Part shown: in pieces, positions 26,435-36,200 of the stretch
Position numbering within the stretch: position 1 is the stretch's first letter
Layout: every line of letters begins with the position of its first letter
Source: CAZWDL01 sp964632995
GTDB lineage: Bacteria > Bacteroidota > Bacteroidia > Chitinophagales > Saprospiraceae
DNA length: 64,000 nt
Direction: 5' to 3'
NCBI GenBank assembly: GCA_964632995.1
Contig: CAZWDL010000027.1
Span: forward strand, 1 to 64,000
Notes under the pieces: model-generated
The model's database searches: none
The model's input: the letters and a program-made list of their open reading frames with translations, nothing else
What the model was told of the DNA's origin: nothing
Translations under genes and position numbers: made by a program

Positions 26435-27034
26435 ATGAAGAACAGCGATCAACTTCGATCCATCATTCGCGACAGCATTAGCACCAAACAGGTCTTGCTG
26501 GAGGATGAAACACTGCTGGAAACGCTGCAACAGGTGATAGAAGCCTGCGTGACGACTTTCCGTAACGGCGGCAAAGTGCTGTTTTGCGGTAACGGCGGCA
26601 GTGCGGCCGACGCCCAGCACCTGGCCGCAGAATTTTCGGGGCGCTTCTATTTCGATCGCGATCCCTTGTTTGCGGAAGCACTGCATGTCAATACGTCCTT
26701 TCTGACGGCGGTGGCCAATGATTACAGCTACGAAGAAGCCTTCGCACGCATGGTGCGCGCCGCCGGACGGGAGGGAGACCTGCTCTTCGCCTTGTCAACC
26801 TCCGGTAACTCGCCGAATATCCTGCGCGCTGCCGAAGACGCTCAGCGACTGGGCATGACGGTTGTTTCCATGACCGGCCGTGACGGTGGAAAACTGCGTT
26901 CGATCGGTCATCACCTCCTCAATGTTCCTTCGGGCGATACGCCCCGTATTCAGGAGTGCCACATGCTCCTGGGACACGCTATCTGCCAGCAAGTCGAAGC
27001 CCGTTTGTTCGGTGAGCAGATAAATGACAAATAA
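26435..27034 (+). CDS. gmhA: D-sedoheptulose 7-phosphate isomerase
   Basis: 199 residues, the usual GmhA length. The SIS domain has the phosphate-binding loop CGNGGSAADAQHLAAEF, including the catalytic Glu of AAEFSGRF, the STSGNSPN loop, and the late His in ECHMLLGHAICQQVE. The enzyme converts sedoheptulose 7-phosphate to D-glycero-D-manno-heptose 7-phosphate, the first step to ADP- or GDP-heptose. It starts 41 bases after the GT4 gene and is likely co-transcribed. A HAD phosphatase resembling the later enzyme GmhB is encoded at 38367-38960. Confidence 0.92.
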   Translation: MKNSDQLRSIIRDSISTKQVLLEDETLLETLQQVIEACVTTFRNGGKVLFCGNGGSAADAQHLAAEFSGRFYFDRDPLFAEALHVNTSFLTAVANDYSYEEAFARMVRAAGREGDLLFALSTSGNSPNILRAAEDAQRLGMTVVSMTGRDGGKLRSIGHHLLNVPSGDTPRIQECHMLLGHAICQQVEARLFGEQINDK

Positions 27035-27038
27035 AAAT

Positions 27039-27070
27039 ATTGTAGATGTATAAATCAAACCTTATATTTG
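27039..27070 (+). promoter_or_regulatory. Bacteroidota-type promoter before giant T9SS gene
   Basis: TTG at 27040-27042, a 20-base spacer, then TATATTTG at 27063-27070. The spacing matches the consensus well. The start codon is 230 bases downstream, leaving a long leader (27071-27299) in which I see no riboswitch-like structure. Confidence 0.65.
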
Positions 27071-27299
27071 TTCCGGAGAGTGTTTTTTTCACTTCCCGTT
27101 AATATACTACCCCCCGTTATCATCCTACCCCGGATGGCATCAGCGCTTTAAGCATTCGCTGTGCTAAACATTGATCCTGCTTTGACGGCATCCCAAAACC
27201 GGTAAAAAAAACGACGACCTAGGAAAGCCGTTGGCCCCGGCATCAGAACTGCTGAGGTGAACGGCCGGCGATATTTATAGAAGCTAACAAATCAATCTC

Positions 27300-30200
27300 A
27301 TGAAACAGATCTTTTACACGTTAAATGGTCTGGCCACCTGCCGTACCATCAACTCTCTGCTCAGGGTAACGCTTAGCGCCTGGCTAATATCACTACCTTT
27401 GTTGCTCAGCGCTCAGTCTGCTGCCGAGGGGGGTGCTCTCAGCCTGGATGATGAACAGAACGCCGTTTCCCTCTGTGTTACCGCACCGGCTACCGCTTTA
27501 TCTTTAAACAACACCGGAAGTGGTGATGCCTACGTCTACCTGCTGACGGATGCCGATAATATACTGGAAGCCGTCCTGGATAATACTACCGTTGATCCTG
27601 CTACCTATTCCCCGGGTGCTTACCGGATCCACGGACTGGCGTACAGCGGGAGCCTTACCGCAACGCCGGGAGCGGAGGTGACATCGGTTTCGCTCTCCGA
27701 TGGAGACTATGACCTTTCCGATAACTTTATCAACCTGCATATTCTGCCTGCTCCTGTTCTGGAAACAGAACTGATTATTGCCGGTGTCGACTTTCCAGCG
27801 AGCGGAACCTGCGGCCACTTCAACGTGATCCTGGAAGCTACTTTCCGGAATACCGGTCCGGTTGACCTGAGTGATCTCAGCGGCCGCCTGGACCTGGACG
27901 CCGTGGATGCCTTTGGCGGGGCTTTTGTCAACCCGGTCGACGCTCCGGTTATCGTTGAAGGAACGGCCGGAGGAGAAGACCTCAATGAGCAATACGACGG
28001 GATAGTGAACACCGAGCTCTTTCAGTCCGGAGTTGCTCTGGGCCGGTCGGAGTCCGTAAAATTGCGCCTCAGCCTGGAAATAGCCCCCGAAGGAGCGGCT
28101 GATCCCGCCGTTTTGCAAGCTTTGCTGGAATCGGAAGCTGCGGGCGACTACAGCGGATACGCAAGCGGATCAGTCCCTGCTCCGCCGGCGTCTTGTACCG
28201 TTAATGCCGGCGCCTCAGCGCCACTGGGCGACTGCTGGCTGAAGAGTAAACAGCTGGCGGCAAACAACCAGGTCAATCTGACCGTAAACGCCGCCTGCGA
28301 AGCCTTTTTTACGCCCGATGAATTCATCGAAAATCATTTTCCCGGGTGCGACGCATCGAACTATCCGCTCGGGGGCTACTATCGCGTCTTTTTCCAGGGA
28401 AAGGAAATTACCGGACCGGTTGACCTTTCTCAATATGTCGGCCAGAAACTGGTTTACCAAGTGAAGAGCGTAGCCCATGAATGCCTCGCGGTCTGGGGCT
28501 ATGTACTCACGGAAGATAAAAGCGGCCCCACGGTCAATTGCCCCAATGATGTGCGGGGGTTGATCAAATACAAAGACGACGCGGAAACAAAATTCCGGGC
28601 CGCCGAAGGGCCGGAAGCCGCAACAAGCGGCAAAATCTTTAATTTCCTTACCTGCACCGAAATCGATTCGGTTTACGAAGCGGACCGCTCCTGGAAAGAT
28701 CAGCGTTACAAGTACTACACGGGCTTTCCGCAGGCATCCGATGCCTGTGGCCAGGCTTTCCCGACAGAGGTTATTGACGAGCTGGATGAATTGGGCTGCG
28801 AAGAATACCTCAGGGTGAATGGCCGGCAGGTGGCCGCTATCCTGAGCCGGACTTTTGTGTTCAGGGATCAGTTTGACAACCGTGATTCCTGTACGCAGCA
28901 AATCTATTTTTTCCGTCCTTACCTCTTTCTTCCGGAATGCAAACTGGAACTCGATCAGTGCGTGTACAGCAGCGATAGCCTGGATTTGCTGCCGGAAGCC
29001 ATCGGGTCGGCGCCTTTTTTTGTAACCGGCGGCTGCGACACCCTATTGTTAACGGATCACGTTTGTGATTTTACGGTGTCTTACGAAGATCAGTATTTCC
29101 AGGCGCCGGAAAACTGTGGTCAGAAGATCATTCGTATCTGGTCGATTCTGGACTGGTGCTGGCGCAATACGGATTATATCAATCAGATAGGGCGCTCCGA
29201 AGGCTATGCGGATTGTCCGGGTTTTCCCGATTTTCTGGGGAAGAAGGTACAGTACGAGCAGCATATTATTATTGGAGACACCCAAGCACCGGTGGTCTAT
29301 TGTCCCGGTGCGGACGCCGTTGACAGCCAGCCCGATGAGCTCGTCTTTTCCGCCGGCCCTTTCGATTGTAATGGGACGATTGCGCCGCCTGCGCCCATCG
29401 TAGAAGGAGAATGTGAAGCCTGGACCTGGACCTTTGAGCTCTACGGCGACGTGTATGATCCAAAGATTCTTCTGACGACCTACGAATACATCGGAACGGC
29501 TGGTGACGATCACATGCTGAGCGGAGTACCCACCGGAGAGTACGACCTGTTCTATATCGTAACCGATGCTTGTGGAAATACCACGCGTATTGCGAACCCC
29601 TGCCCGGTAGTAGTGCGCGACGCCGTCAACCCGGTGGCCGTATGCAACGATGAACTCAACATCTCTATCGGCGGGGAAAACTACGCCAATGTGCCGGCGG
29701 CAGATATTGATGAAGGAAGCTGGGATAACTGTGGTCCGGTAGAGCTACATGCGCGACGCACCATCGAAGATGATTGCGTGGATAGCTATCTGCAGCAAAT
29801 CGAACAGGAACCTGCTCTGACTAATCTTATTGCTGTACAAAGGGCGGACATAGGCAATACCGCTCTGCTGGAGGAATACCCGGCAGCTATGATCTTTTAT
29901 TTCACTGCTGCCCCGGACCGGGGAGGCCGTCTCGCGCTGCTCCTGGAGCAGGATGGCTTTTTCTACAGCACCTGGGCGGCTTCCGCTTATTTCACTTGCT
30001 GCGATATCAGCACAGATACCACCGATAAAGTGAACGTAGAACTGCGCGTCACCGACCGCGGCGGCAATCAGAACAAATGCTGGATGCGGGTGCTGGTGGA
30101 GGATAAAATTCCGCCTCGCTGCCGGGTGAAAAATACCAGTATTCTTTGTACCGAAATCGATTTTGACCCTGCTGACCAGCTTCAGGTGGCCGCCCGTTTT

Positions 30201-32906
30201 GGAGAAGCAGAAGAGGTGGTAGAGGTGATCGATAACTGTGGAGCGACCATCAGCGAAGAGCAGGTCTTCCAATCCGATAACTGCGGTACCGGCGTAATAG
30301 AACGGCGCTTTACGGTAACCGACGGCAGCGGTTTGTCTTCGGGGTGCACCCAACGCATTACCCTGGAAGAAGTAAACGATTATACCATTCGCTTTCCCGG
30401 CGACATCGATATCGATGAATGCGGCGCCGCTCCCGAGGCCGATATCCTTGCGGAAAGCTTTGCCTGTGACATTCTGGCGGTCAGCCGGGATACTGCCCGT
30501 TTCGATGCTTCCGGCGACGAATGCTTCAAGAGGTTCGTCACCTTCAGCGTTATCAACTGGTGCGAATACGACGGGGAAAGCGTTCAGCCTACTGAGATCC
30601 CGCGCGACATCGATCAGGACGGCGACTTCGCAGAAGATACCTGGCTGGAAGCCGGTCTCGATCCGGATTTTGTAGCCACCTATTTGCCCGGAGAAACAGA
30701 ACCCTTGATCGTTAAAATTTTTGCCGCCGATGACCAGGGCGCTCAACAGGCCTTACCAGAACAGGTGCTGGTTCATCGCGAATGCGCCGATGGTAGCTTC
30801 CTGGTTGGTTATCGCAGCTACCGGCACTTGGGCGGAGGCAACTACGAACTGTTTTGTGAAAAAGACGCTGCCGCCATCTGCGTCGATAAGCTGTACGATC
30901 AGCAGTGCTGGACGCCCGGTTTTTACGAGTATACCCAGCTGATAAAAGTTTACGATACGGAGGCTCCCTTTCTCGAGTTGCTTACCAATGAGCTGGAGTT
31001 CTGCGCTTACGGGAGCCCGGCCGAGGACTGTGGCGGACAGGTGTTTGTCCCCTTCCAGCTTGGCGATGATTGCACACCGGCGGATACCGAATTGCGGAAT
31101 ATCCGTCTTCTCGTCGATCGCGACCCGGCCAACGTGCTTACTTTGGACGACGGCGTATTCAACCTGACCGAAGAAGACGGTATTCTTCTCCTCAGTGGGA
31201 AGTTACCAGTCGGTACGCACCGCTTCTTGCTGCAGGCCACGGATGGCTGTGGTAACCTGGCCGGTCTGAGTATTGACTTTTCGGTAGTCGACTGCAAGTC
31301 GCCGGCGCCGATCTGCATCAACGGACTGGCTATTGAACTGATGCCCGTGGACACCAATGACGACGGCAGCGTCGATACCGGCATGAATACCATCTGGGCC
31401 ACGGATTATATCGCCAGCCCGATCGATGACTGTGCGGGCGAAGTGACCTACTCCATCAATTGGGTAGGAGAGATCCCCGACAGCACACAAACGGCTCTGA
31501 CCGTCACCTGTGACGACCCCCTTTATCAGGCCCTGCCGGTGGAAGTCCATGCCTGGGATAAAGAAGGTAATCACGATTATTGCGAAACCTTCATTGTGGT
31601 GGAGGATCTCCGGGAAATTTGTGACCTGCCGGTCACTGGAAGCATCGCCGGATTGATTCGTACCGAGGCAGCCCAACCGGTAGAGCATGTGCGTGTACAG
31701 CTCAGCGGCGGCGTTTCCCGTTTCGTGCATACCGGTAATGATGGCTTGTATCATTTCGCAGGGCTGGAGCAGGGCTACGATTACTCCGTGCAGACCGAAC
31801 TCGATGAAGACCCTTTAAACGGAGTGACTACCTTTGACCTAATCCTCATCTCCAAGCATATCCTTGGCGTTAAGCGTATCGACAGCCCCTACCGTTTGAT
31901 CGCCGCCGATGCGAACCGCTCGAATTCAGTCACCACGCTCGATCTTATCCAGTTACGCAAGCTGATCCTCGGCGTGGCGCCGGATTTATCCAATAACACG
32001 AGCTGGCGTTTCGTACCGGCGCATCATCAGTTTGCCGATTCCCAAAACCCCTGGTCCGAACTGAATCAGGAAAGCGGTAACAGTATCCTGAGCATCAACA
32101 ACCTGAGCGGCGATGTGAGCATGGCTGATCTGATCGGCATCAAAGTAGGAGATGTAAACGGCAACGCCAGGCCCAACACCTGGCAGTCTGTAGAAGAACG
32201 GCAGACTACCGGCGCGCTGACCCTGCACACCAGTAATGTCCTTTTACAGAAGGGAGAAAGATATACGGTGGCCTTCGGGGCCGACGACCTGTCGTCGGTC
32301 GCAGGCTTTCAGTTTACGCTCCAATTCGATCAGGCGTTGGTTGAACTGATCGATATGCAGTATGGTATCGCACAGGCCCATCACTTCGGAGTTTTCCCGG
32401 CGGAAGGGCTCATTACCAGTTCCTGGAATACCGGCGGGCAAGTTGAAGCAGCTGAAAATACGGCGTTGCCGGGGCAAGTGGAGACCGGAGGGCAACTCTT
32501 TACTCTAGTCTTTCGCGCCAAATCCACCGTTCAGCTCAAGGAAGCCCTGAATATTGGCTCACGCCTCACCCCCGCCGAAGCCTATACCACGGATGGAGAG
32601 TTGATGGACGTGGAGCTCGATTTCGATCAAGGCGGCACTTCTTCCGGCGTTTTCCAACTGTATCAAAACCGTCCGAACCCCTTTACACAGGAGACTCAGA
32701 TCGGATTTGAACTGCCTGCCGCCGGCGAGGTGGTGCTAAATATCCACGATGTCAATGGTCGCCTCATTCAAACCATTGCAGGTGACTATGCAAAAGGATA
32801 CAACGAAATCCGGCTTGACCGGCAGCAATTGCCGGCCGGCGTGCTGTACTATACCCTGAAAACGACTCAGCATACGGCTACTCGCAAAATGATTTTGGTG
32901 AAGTAG
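27300..32906 (+). CDS. Giant secreted T9SS protein with dockerin-like and cohesin-like modules (first paralogue)
   Basis: 1,868 residues. A signal peptide (about 1-40) is followed by repeated Cys-rich Ig/HYR-like beta domains. Near 1,455-1,500 is a prealbumin-like SIAGLIRTE...VQLSGG module. It leads into two dockerin-type calcium loops: D1502-x-D1504...D1513 (DEDPLNGVTTFD) and D1537-x-N1539...D1548 (DANRSNSVTTLD), 35 residues apart, each followed by an amphipathic helix ending ILGV. A cohesin-like beta domain spans about 1,656-1,777 (GFQFTLQFDQALVELID). The final 80 residues are a T9SS type A sorting domain (YQNRPNPF..., ending KMILVK). It is exported and probably surface-bound. The paralogue at 33258 lacks about 1.5 kb present here. 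Confidence 0.88.
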   Translation: MKQIFYTLNGLATCRTINSLLRVTLSAWLISLPLLLSAQSAAEGGALSLDDEQNAVSLCVTAPATALSLNNTGSGDAYVYLLTDADNILEAVLDNTTVDPATYSPGAYRIHGLAYSGSLTATPGAEVTSVSLSDGDYDLSDNFINLHILPAPVLETELIIAGVDFPASGTCGHFNVILEATFRNTGPVDLSDLSGRLDLDAVDAFGGAFVNPVDAPVIVEGTAGGEDLNEQYDGIVNTELFQSGVALGRSESVKLRLSLEIAPEGAADPAVLQALLESEAAGDYSGYASGSVPAPPASCTVNAGASAPLGDCWLKSKQLAANNQVNLTVNAACEAFFTPDEFIENHFPGCDASNYPLGGYYRVFFQGKEITGPVDLSQYVGQKLVYQVKSVAHECLAVWGYVLTEDKSGPTVNCPNDVRGLIKYKDDAETKFRAAEGPEAATSGKIFNFLTCTEIDSVYEADRSWKDQRYKYYTGFPQASDACGQAFPTEVIDELDELGCEEYLRVNGRQVAAILSRTFVFRDQFDNRDSCTQQIYFFRPYLFLPECKLELDQCVYSSDSLDLLPEAIGSAPFFVTGGCDTLLLTDHVCDFTVSYEDQYFQAPENCGQKIIRIWSILDWCWRNTDYINQIGRSEGYADCPGFPDFLGKKVQYEQHIIIGDTQAPVVYCPGADAVDSQPDELVFSAGPFDCNGTIAPPAPIVEGECEAWTWTFELYGDVYDPKILLTTYEYIGTAGDDHMLSGVPTGEYDLFYIVTDACGNTTRIANPCPVVVRDAVNPVAVCNDELNISIGGENYANVPAADIDEGSWDNCGPVELHARRTIEDDCVDSYLQQIEQEPALTNLIAVQRADIGNTALLEEYPAAMIFYFTAAPDRGGRLALLLEQDGFFYSTWAASAYFTCCDISTDTTDKVNVELRVTDRGGNQNKCWMRVLVEDKIPPRCRVKNTSILCTEIDFDPADQLQVAARFGEAEEVVEVIDNCGATISEEQVFQSDNCGTGVIERRFTVTDGSGLSSGCTQRITLEEVNDYTIRFPGDIDIDECGAAPEADILAESFACDILAVSRDTARFDASGDECFKRFVTFSVINWCEYDGESVQPTEIPRDIDQDGDFAEDTWLEAGLDPDFVATYLPGETEPLIVKIFAADDQGAQQALPEQVLVHRECADGSFLVGYRSYRHLGGGNYELFCEKDAAAICVDKLYDQQCWTPGFYEYTQLIKVYDTEAPFLELLTNELEFCAYGSPAEDCGGQVFVPFQLGDDCTPADTELRNIRLLVDRDPANVLTLDDGVFNLTEEDGILLLSGKLPVGTHRFLLQATDGCGNLAGLSIDFSVVDCKSPAPICINGLAIELMPVDTNDDGSVDTGMNTIWATDYIASPIDDCAGEVTYSINWVGEIPDSTQTALTVTCDDPLYQALPVEVHAWDKEGNHDYCETFIVVEDLREICDLPVTGSIAGLIRTEAAQPVEHVRVQLSGGVSRFVHTGNDGLYHFAGLEQGYDYSVQTELDEDPLNGVTTFDLILISKHILGVKRIDSPYRLIAADANRSNSVTTLDLIQLRKLILGVAPDLSNNTSWRFVPAHHQFADSQNPWSELNQESGNSILSINNLSGDVSMADLIGIKVGDVNGNARPNTWQSVEERQTTGALTLHTSNVLLQKGERYTVAFGADDLSSVAGFQFTLQFDQALVELIDMQYGIAQAHHFGVFPAEGLITSSWNTGGQVEAAENTALPGQVETGGQLFTLVFRAKSTVQLKEALNIGSRLTPAEAYTTDGELMDVELDFDQGGTSSGVFQLYQNRPNPFTQETQIGFELPAAGEVVLNIHDVNGRLIQTIAGDYAKGYNEIRLDRQQLPAGVLYYTLKTTQHTATRKMILVK

Positions 32907-32922
32907 AACGCTGCTGACATTT

Positions 32923-32970
32923 TATAAAAGGCCTCCCGGGATTATCTCCGGAAGGCCTTTTATATTTTAT
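32923..32970 (+). terminator. Rho-independent terminator after first giant T9SS gene
   Basis: TATAAAAGGCCTCCCGG (32923-32939) pairs with CCGGAAGGCCTTTTATA (32948-32964), then TTTTAT. It is strong and lies 16 bases after the stop codon. Confidence 0.8.
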
Positions 32971-33011
32971 TGACCAATTAAAAAGAGGCCTACTTAATTT
33001 TTATTATTTTT

Positions 33012-33062
33012 ACTAAGTACACTGTCAAAACGGAAAGTTACTTATTTGACAGTGTACTAAGT
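33012..33062. repeat. 51-bp inverted repeat with 18-base arms
   Basis: Arms at 33012-33029 and 33045-33062 match at 17 of 18 positions (core AGTACACTGTCAAA / TTTGACAGTGTACT). It lies in the gap 32907-33257 between the two giant paralogues. A degenerate CAGA-type tandem repeat follows at 33093-33124. It is not followed by a T-run and resembles a protein-binding or small mobile palindrome rather than a terminator. Confidence 0.65.
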
Positions 33063-33257
33063 GCAAGGAATTTAATCTTGTCGGATCAAAAAGACGTCAG
33101 AAACCAGATATCAGACGCCAGACCTTCCAATAGGGAGTATCCGATCGTCAAAACTTCGTTCCCTGTACTTAGCTCTCATTGCACTGGCATCCTGCTGTAT
33201 ACTACGGTTTCTAAGTAGGGAAACCGTGCAGCAGATCTAACAAACAAATTGTAATTC

Positions 33258-36200
33258 ATGGTCTCCCTCACTTCACATTGCAGAAGAAGTACACTGTTTT
33301 TATTCCTTTTGATGGTCTTTCTGCCGGGATGGATATTTGCCCGGAGCGCCTTTTCCTTGCCGGGAGAAGGAATAGAAGCCGGAGCCTTCTTTCTCCGGGA
33401 CGGCGGTTTTTTACAGAGCAGCACCAACGCGCCTGTGGTCAATGCCGAAGATGTCCCCATATGCGCTGCTGAAGAACAGGCCGAGGTAAACTTACAAATT
33501 GACGGGGATGCCGATGAATACGAACTTACCCCCGTTGGGGAATCCGTGGGGATTTTTCAGGGAACAAGTGGTTTTGTGCCTTTGAACGGCACGCAAATTA
33601 TCATAGCTACCGTTCAGGTCCCCATTGCCGATTATGATTTTGAATTGAGGATTCGCCACAGCAGTGAACCCGGCCTGATCAGCGAGGTGGAAACCTTTTC
33701 CGTTTCGATCAGGGAAGGACCGGATTTTACCATAGAGGGAGACAGCCGGCTTTGTCCGCGGGAAGAACTCACTTTAAGCCTGACCGGAGAAGGCGTGACG
33801 ACATATGAATGGAGCGGTGCGGCGGCGCTGGGAATTTCCGACGGCACTGCGGAAGGACCGGCAGCCGATCTTAGGGGAACCTTGAACGCTAATACGAGCG
33901 GTGAAGGGAAAGAGGCGATGCTCCTGATCAAAGCCGTTGATGAGCTGGGTTGTGTTCAGGAAAAATCCCGGCCTGTAGTGATCTTTTCCGAACCGGTAGT
34001 CACCGCTACGCGCGTGACTGCCTGTTCCGGCAGGCTCTTTGAGGTGGACCTGGATCAATTGATCAGCAACGGAGTAAACAGCGAATACGAGTGGATACTG
34101 GATCCCCTGCCGGCCGGGCTCGCCAAAACGGATGACACAGCGACTAATACCGGTAGTACGGATAAAATACTCAGCGGCAGCTTTACCCGGACCGGAATGC
34201 AGTCTACTGTTTTTACGGCTTCTTATCTGGTGATCCCCGTCAGCGAAACCGGATCTTGCACCGGAGCACCCTTTACGGTGGCGGTAGATATTCCGCCGGC
34301 CCCTTCTGGAGAAAGCGTAGTCAAAACCATTTGTAGCGGGCAGTCGACCGGCATTGAATTGTCGGTTGCTTCGGGAAGTACTCCTGCCGGGAGTTTTGAT
34401 GTTGAATTGCTGACGAGGACAGGTAATATCGAAGGCCAGGCTGCCTCCGGCACCGAGCTAAGCGCACAAAGCATCAAAAGCGATACCTATTTTAATTCCG
34501 GTGAGGCGCCTGGTTCGCTTATCTATCGGATTACCCCGGTCAGTGAAGCCGGTTGCCGGGGAGAAGCTTTTGAAGTGACTGTATACGTCATGCCTGATCC
34601 GGAACTGAGATCGGCCTTGCAAATTGCGGGAGTCGACTTTCCCACCTCCGGGACCTGCGGTAATTTTAATGTGACGCTACAGCTTTTTATCGAAAATGCC
34701 GGACCGGTAGCGCTACAGCATATTCAGGCCTTGCTGGATCTTAGCGACCTCGCGTATTACGGAACAGCTTTCCGGGGAATCGTCCCCGACGGCGGCCCCG
34801 CAATCATAGAATCGGACGCCGCGGCGGATCCGGTGATCAATACTGATTTCGATGGGAACAACGCGCTCTTTGAAGAAGGAACGGGGCGGTTGGAGCCCGG
34901 GCAAAAGCTGATGTTGCAATGGACAGTAGAAGTGGACCCGGATGCTGCCGGTGCGCCGGACTTGCCCAAAGCTCAGGCCGTGCTCAGCGGCCTGGCGGAC
35001 TACGCCGGGCTGATGGGAGACTTTCCCACACCGATAACCTGTCGGGCCGAAGACCTGTCGGACAGCGGCGCGGATCCGGGCAGCGACAATCCCGAAGCTC
35101 CCGGAGATGATGAAACCGGCAACGACCCGACGCCGCTGGGTGATTGCCACCTGCGCATGCAGCAGGTAGAAGGGGTCGATCGCCTGTTTGTCAGCACCGG
35201 TGACAATTGCCGGGTAACCGTGACACCGGAAATGCTGGTTGAAAACTATCAGGCCGATTGTGACACTTCGGCCCTGCCTCTGGGGGGCTACTATCGCATT
35301 TTTTACCTGGGAGAAGAATTGGAAGGCCCTGTGGAGGTGAGCAGCACCATCAATGGATTGCTGATATTTGAGGTCAGACTGGTGAGCGCCTGCGAGCCGG
35401 TTCGCGTATTTGTGACGCCGGAAGACCAAACTCCGCCCGCAATCGACTGCCCGGCAGATGTCAGTGGGTTGATCAGGTCTCCCAATAAACAGAACAACGG
35501 TTTTGACTTCAGGGCCGCCGCTAATGCTTCGGAAGCAGGAAACGGGGAAGTGTTTAACCGGTTACTTTGTACGGAACTGGATTTTATATACCAAAATGAT
35601 CGTTCCTGGCGAGATCCACAGTACCCATACTTTACCGGATTGCCCGAAGCAATGGATGACTGTGGAACGGCGCGTCTTATTGATATGACGGAAGTTTTGC
35701 TGGACCTGTCCTGTGCAGAAGCCTCAACAGGTGACGGACCGCAGGAAGCTTACCGGCTCGAGCGCAGCTTTGTCTATGAAGATGAATACGGCAACCGCGA
35801 TACCTGTATGCAGACCATTACCTTTTTCAGGCCTTTTATTTTTCTGCCGGACTGCAGCCTGGAATTGGATGCCTGTGTCTATGGAGCAGGGCGCGGAGAT
35901 CTCACCCCGGCGGAGCTCGGATCGGCGCCTTTTTTCATTACCGGCGCCGGGGATACCACCTTGTTGACCGAAAGCGCCTGTGGGTTTTCCGCATCCTATG
36001 AGGACGAGTTTGTCCAGGGCCCCGGCCAGTGTGAAGAAAAAACTATTCGCACCTGGACCGTGACGGATGCTTGCTGGTCGGAGAATGATTACCAGCTGCC
36101 GGTAGGGCGTCCCGGAGCTTATGAAGACTGTCCGGTGCTGCTTGGCTTTCAGGGGCAAACATTGGTTTACGAGCAAGAACTGATTACCGGTGATATTACG

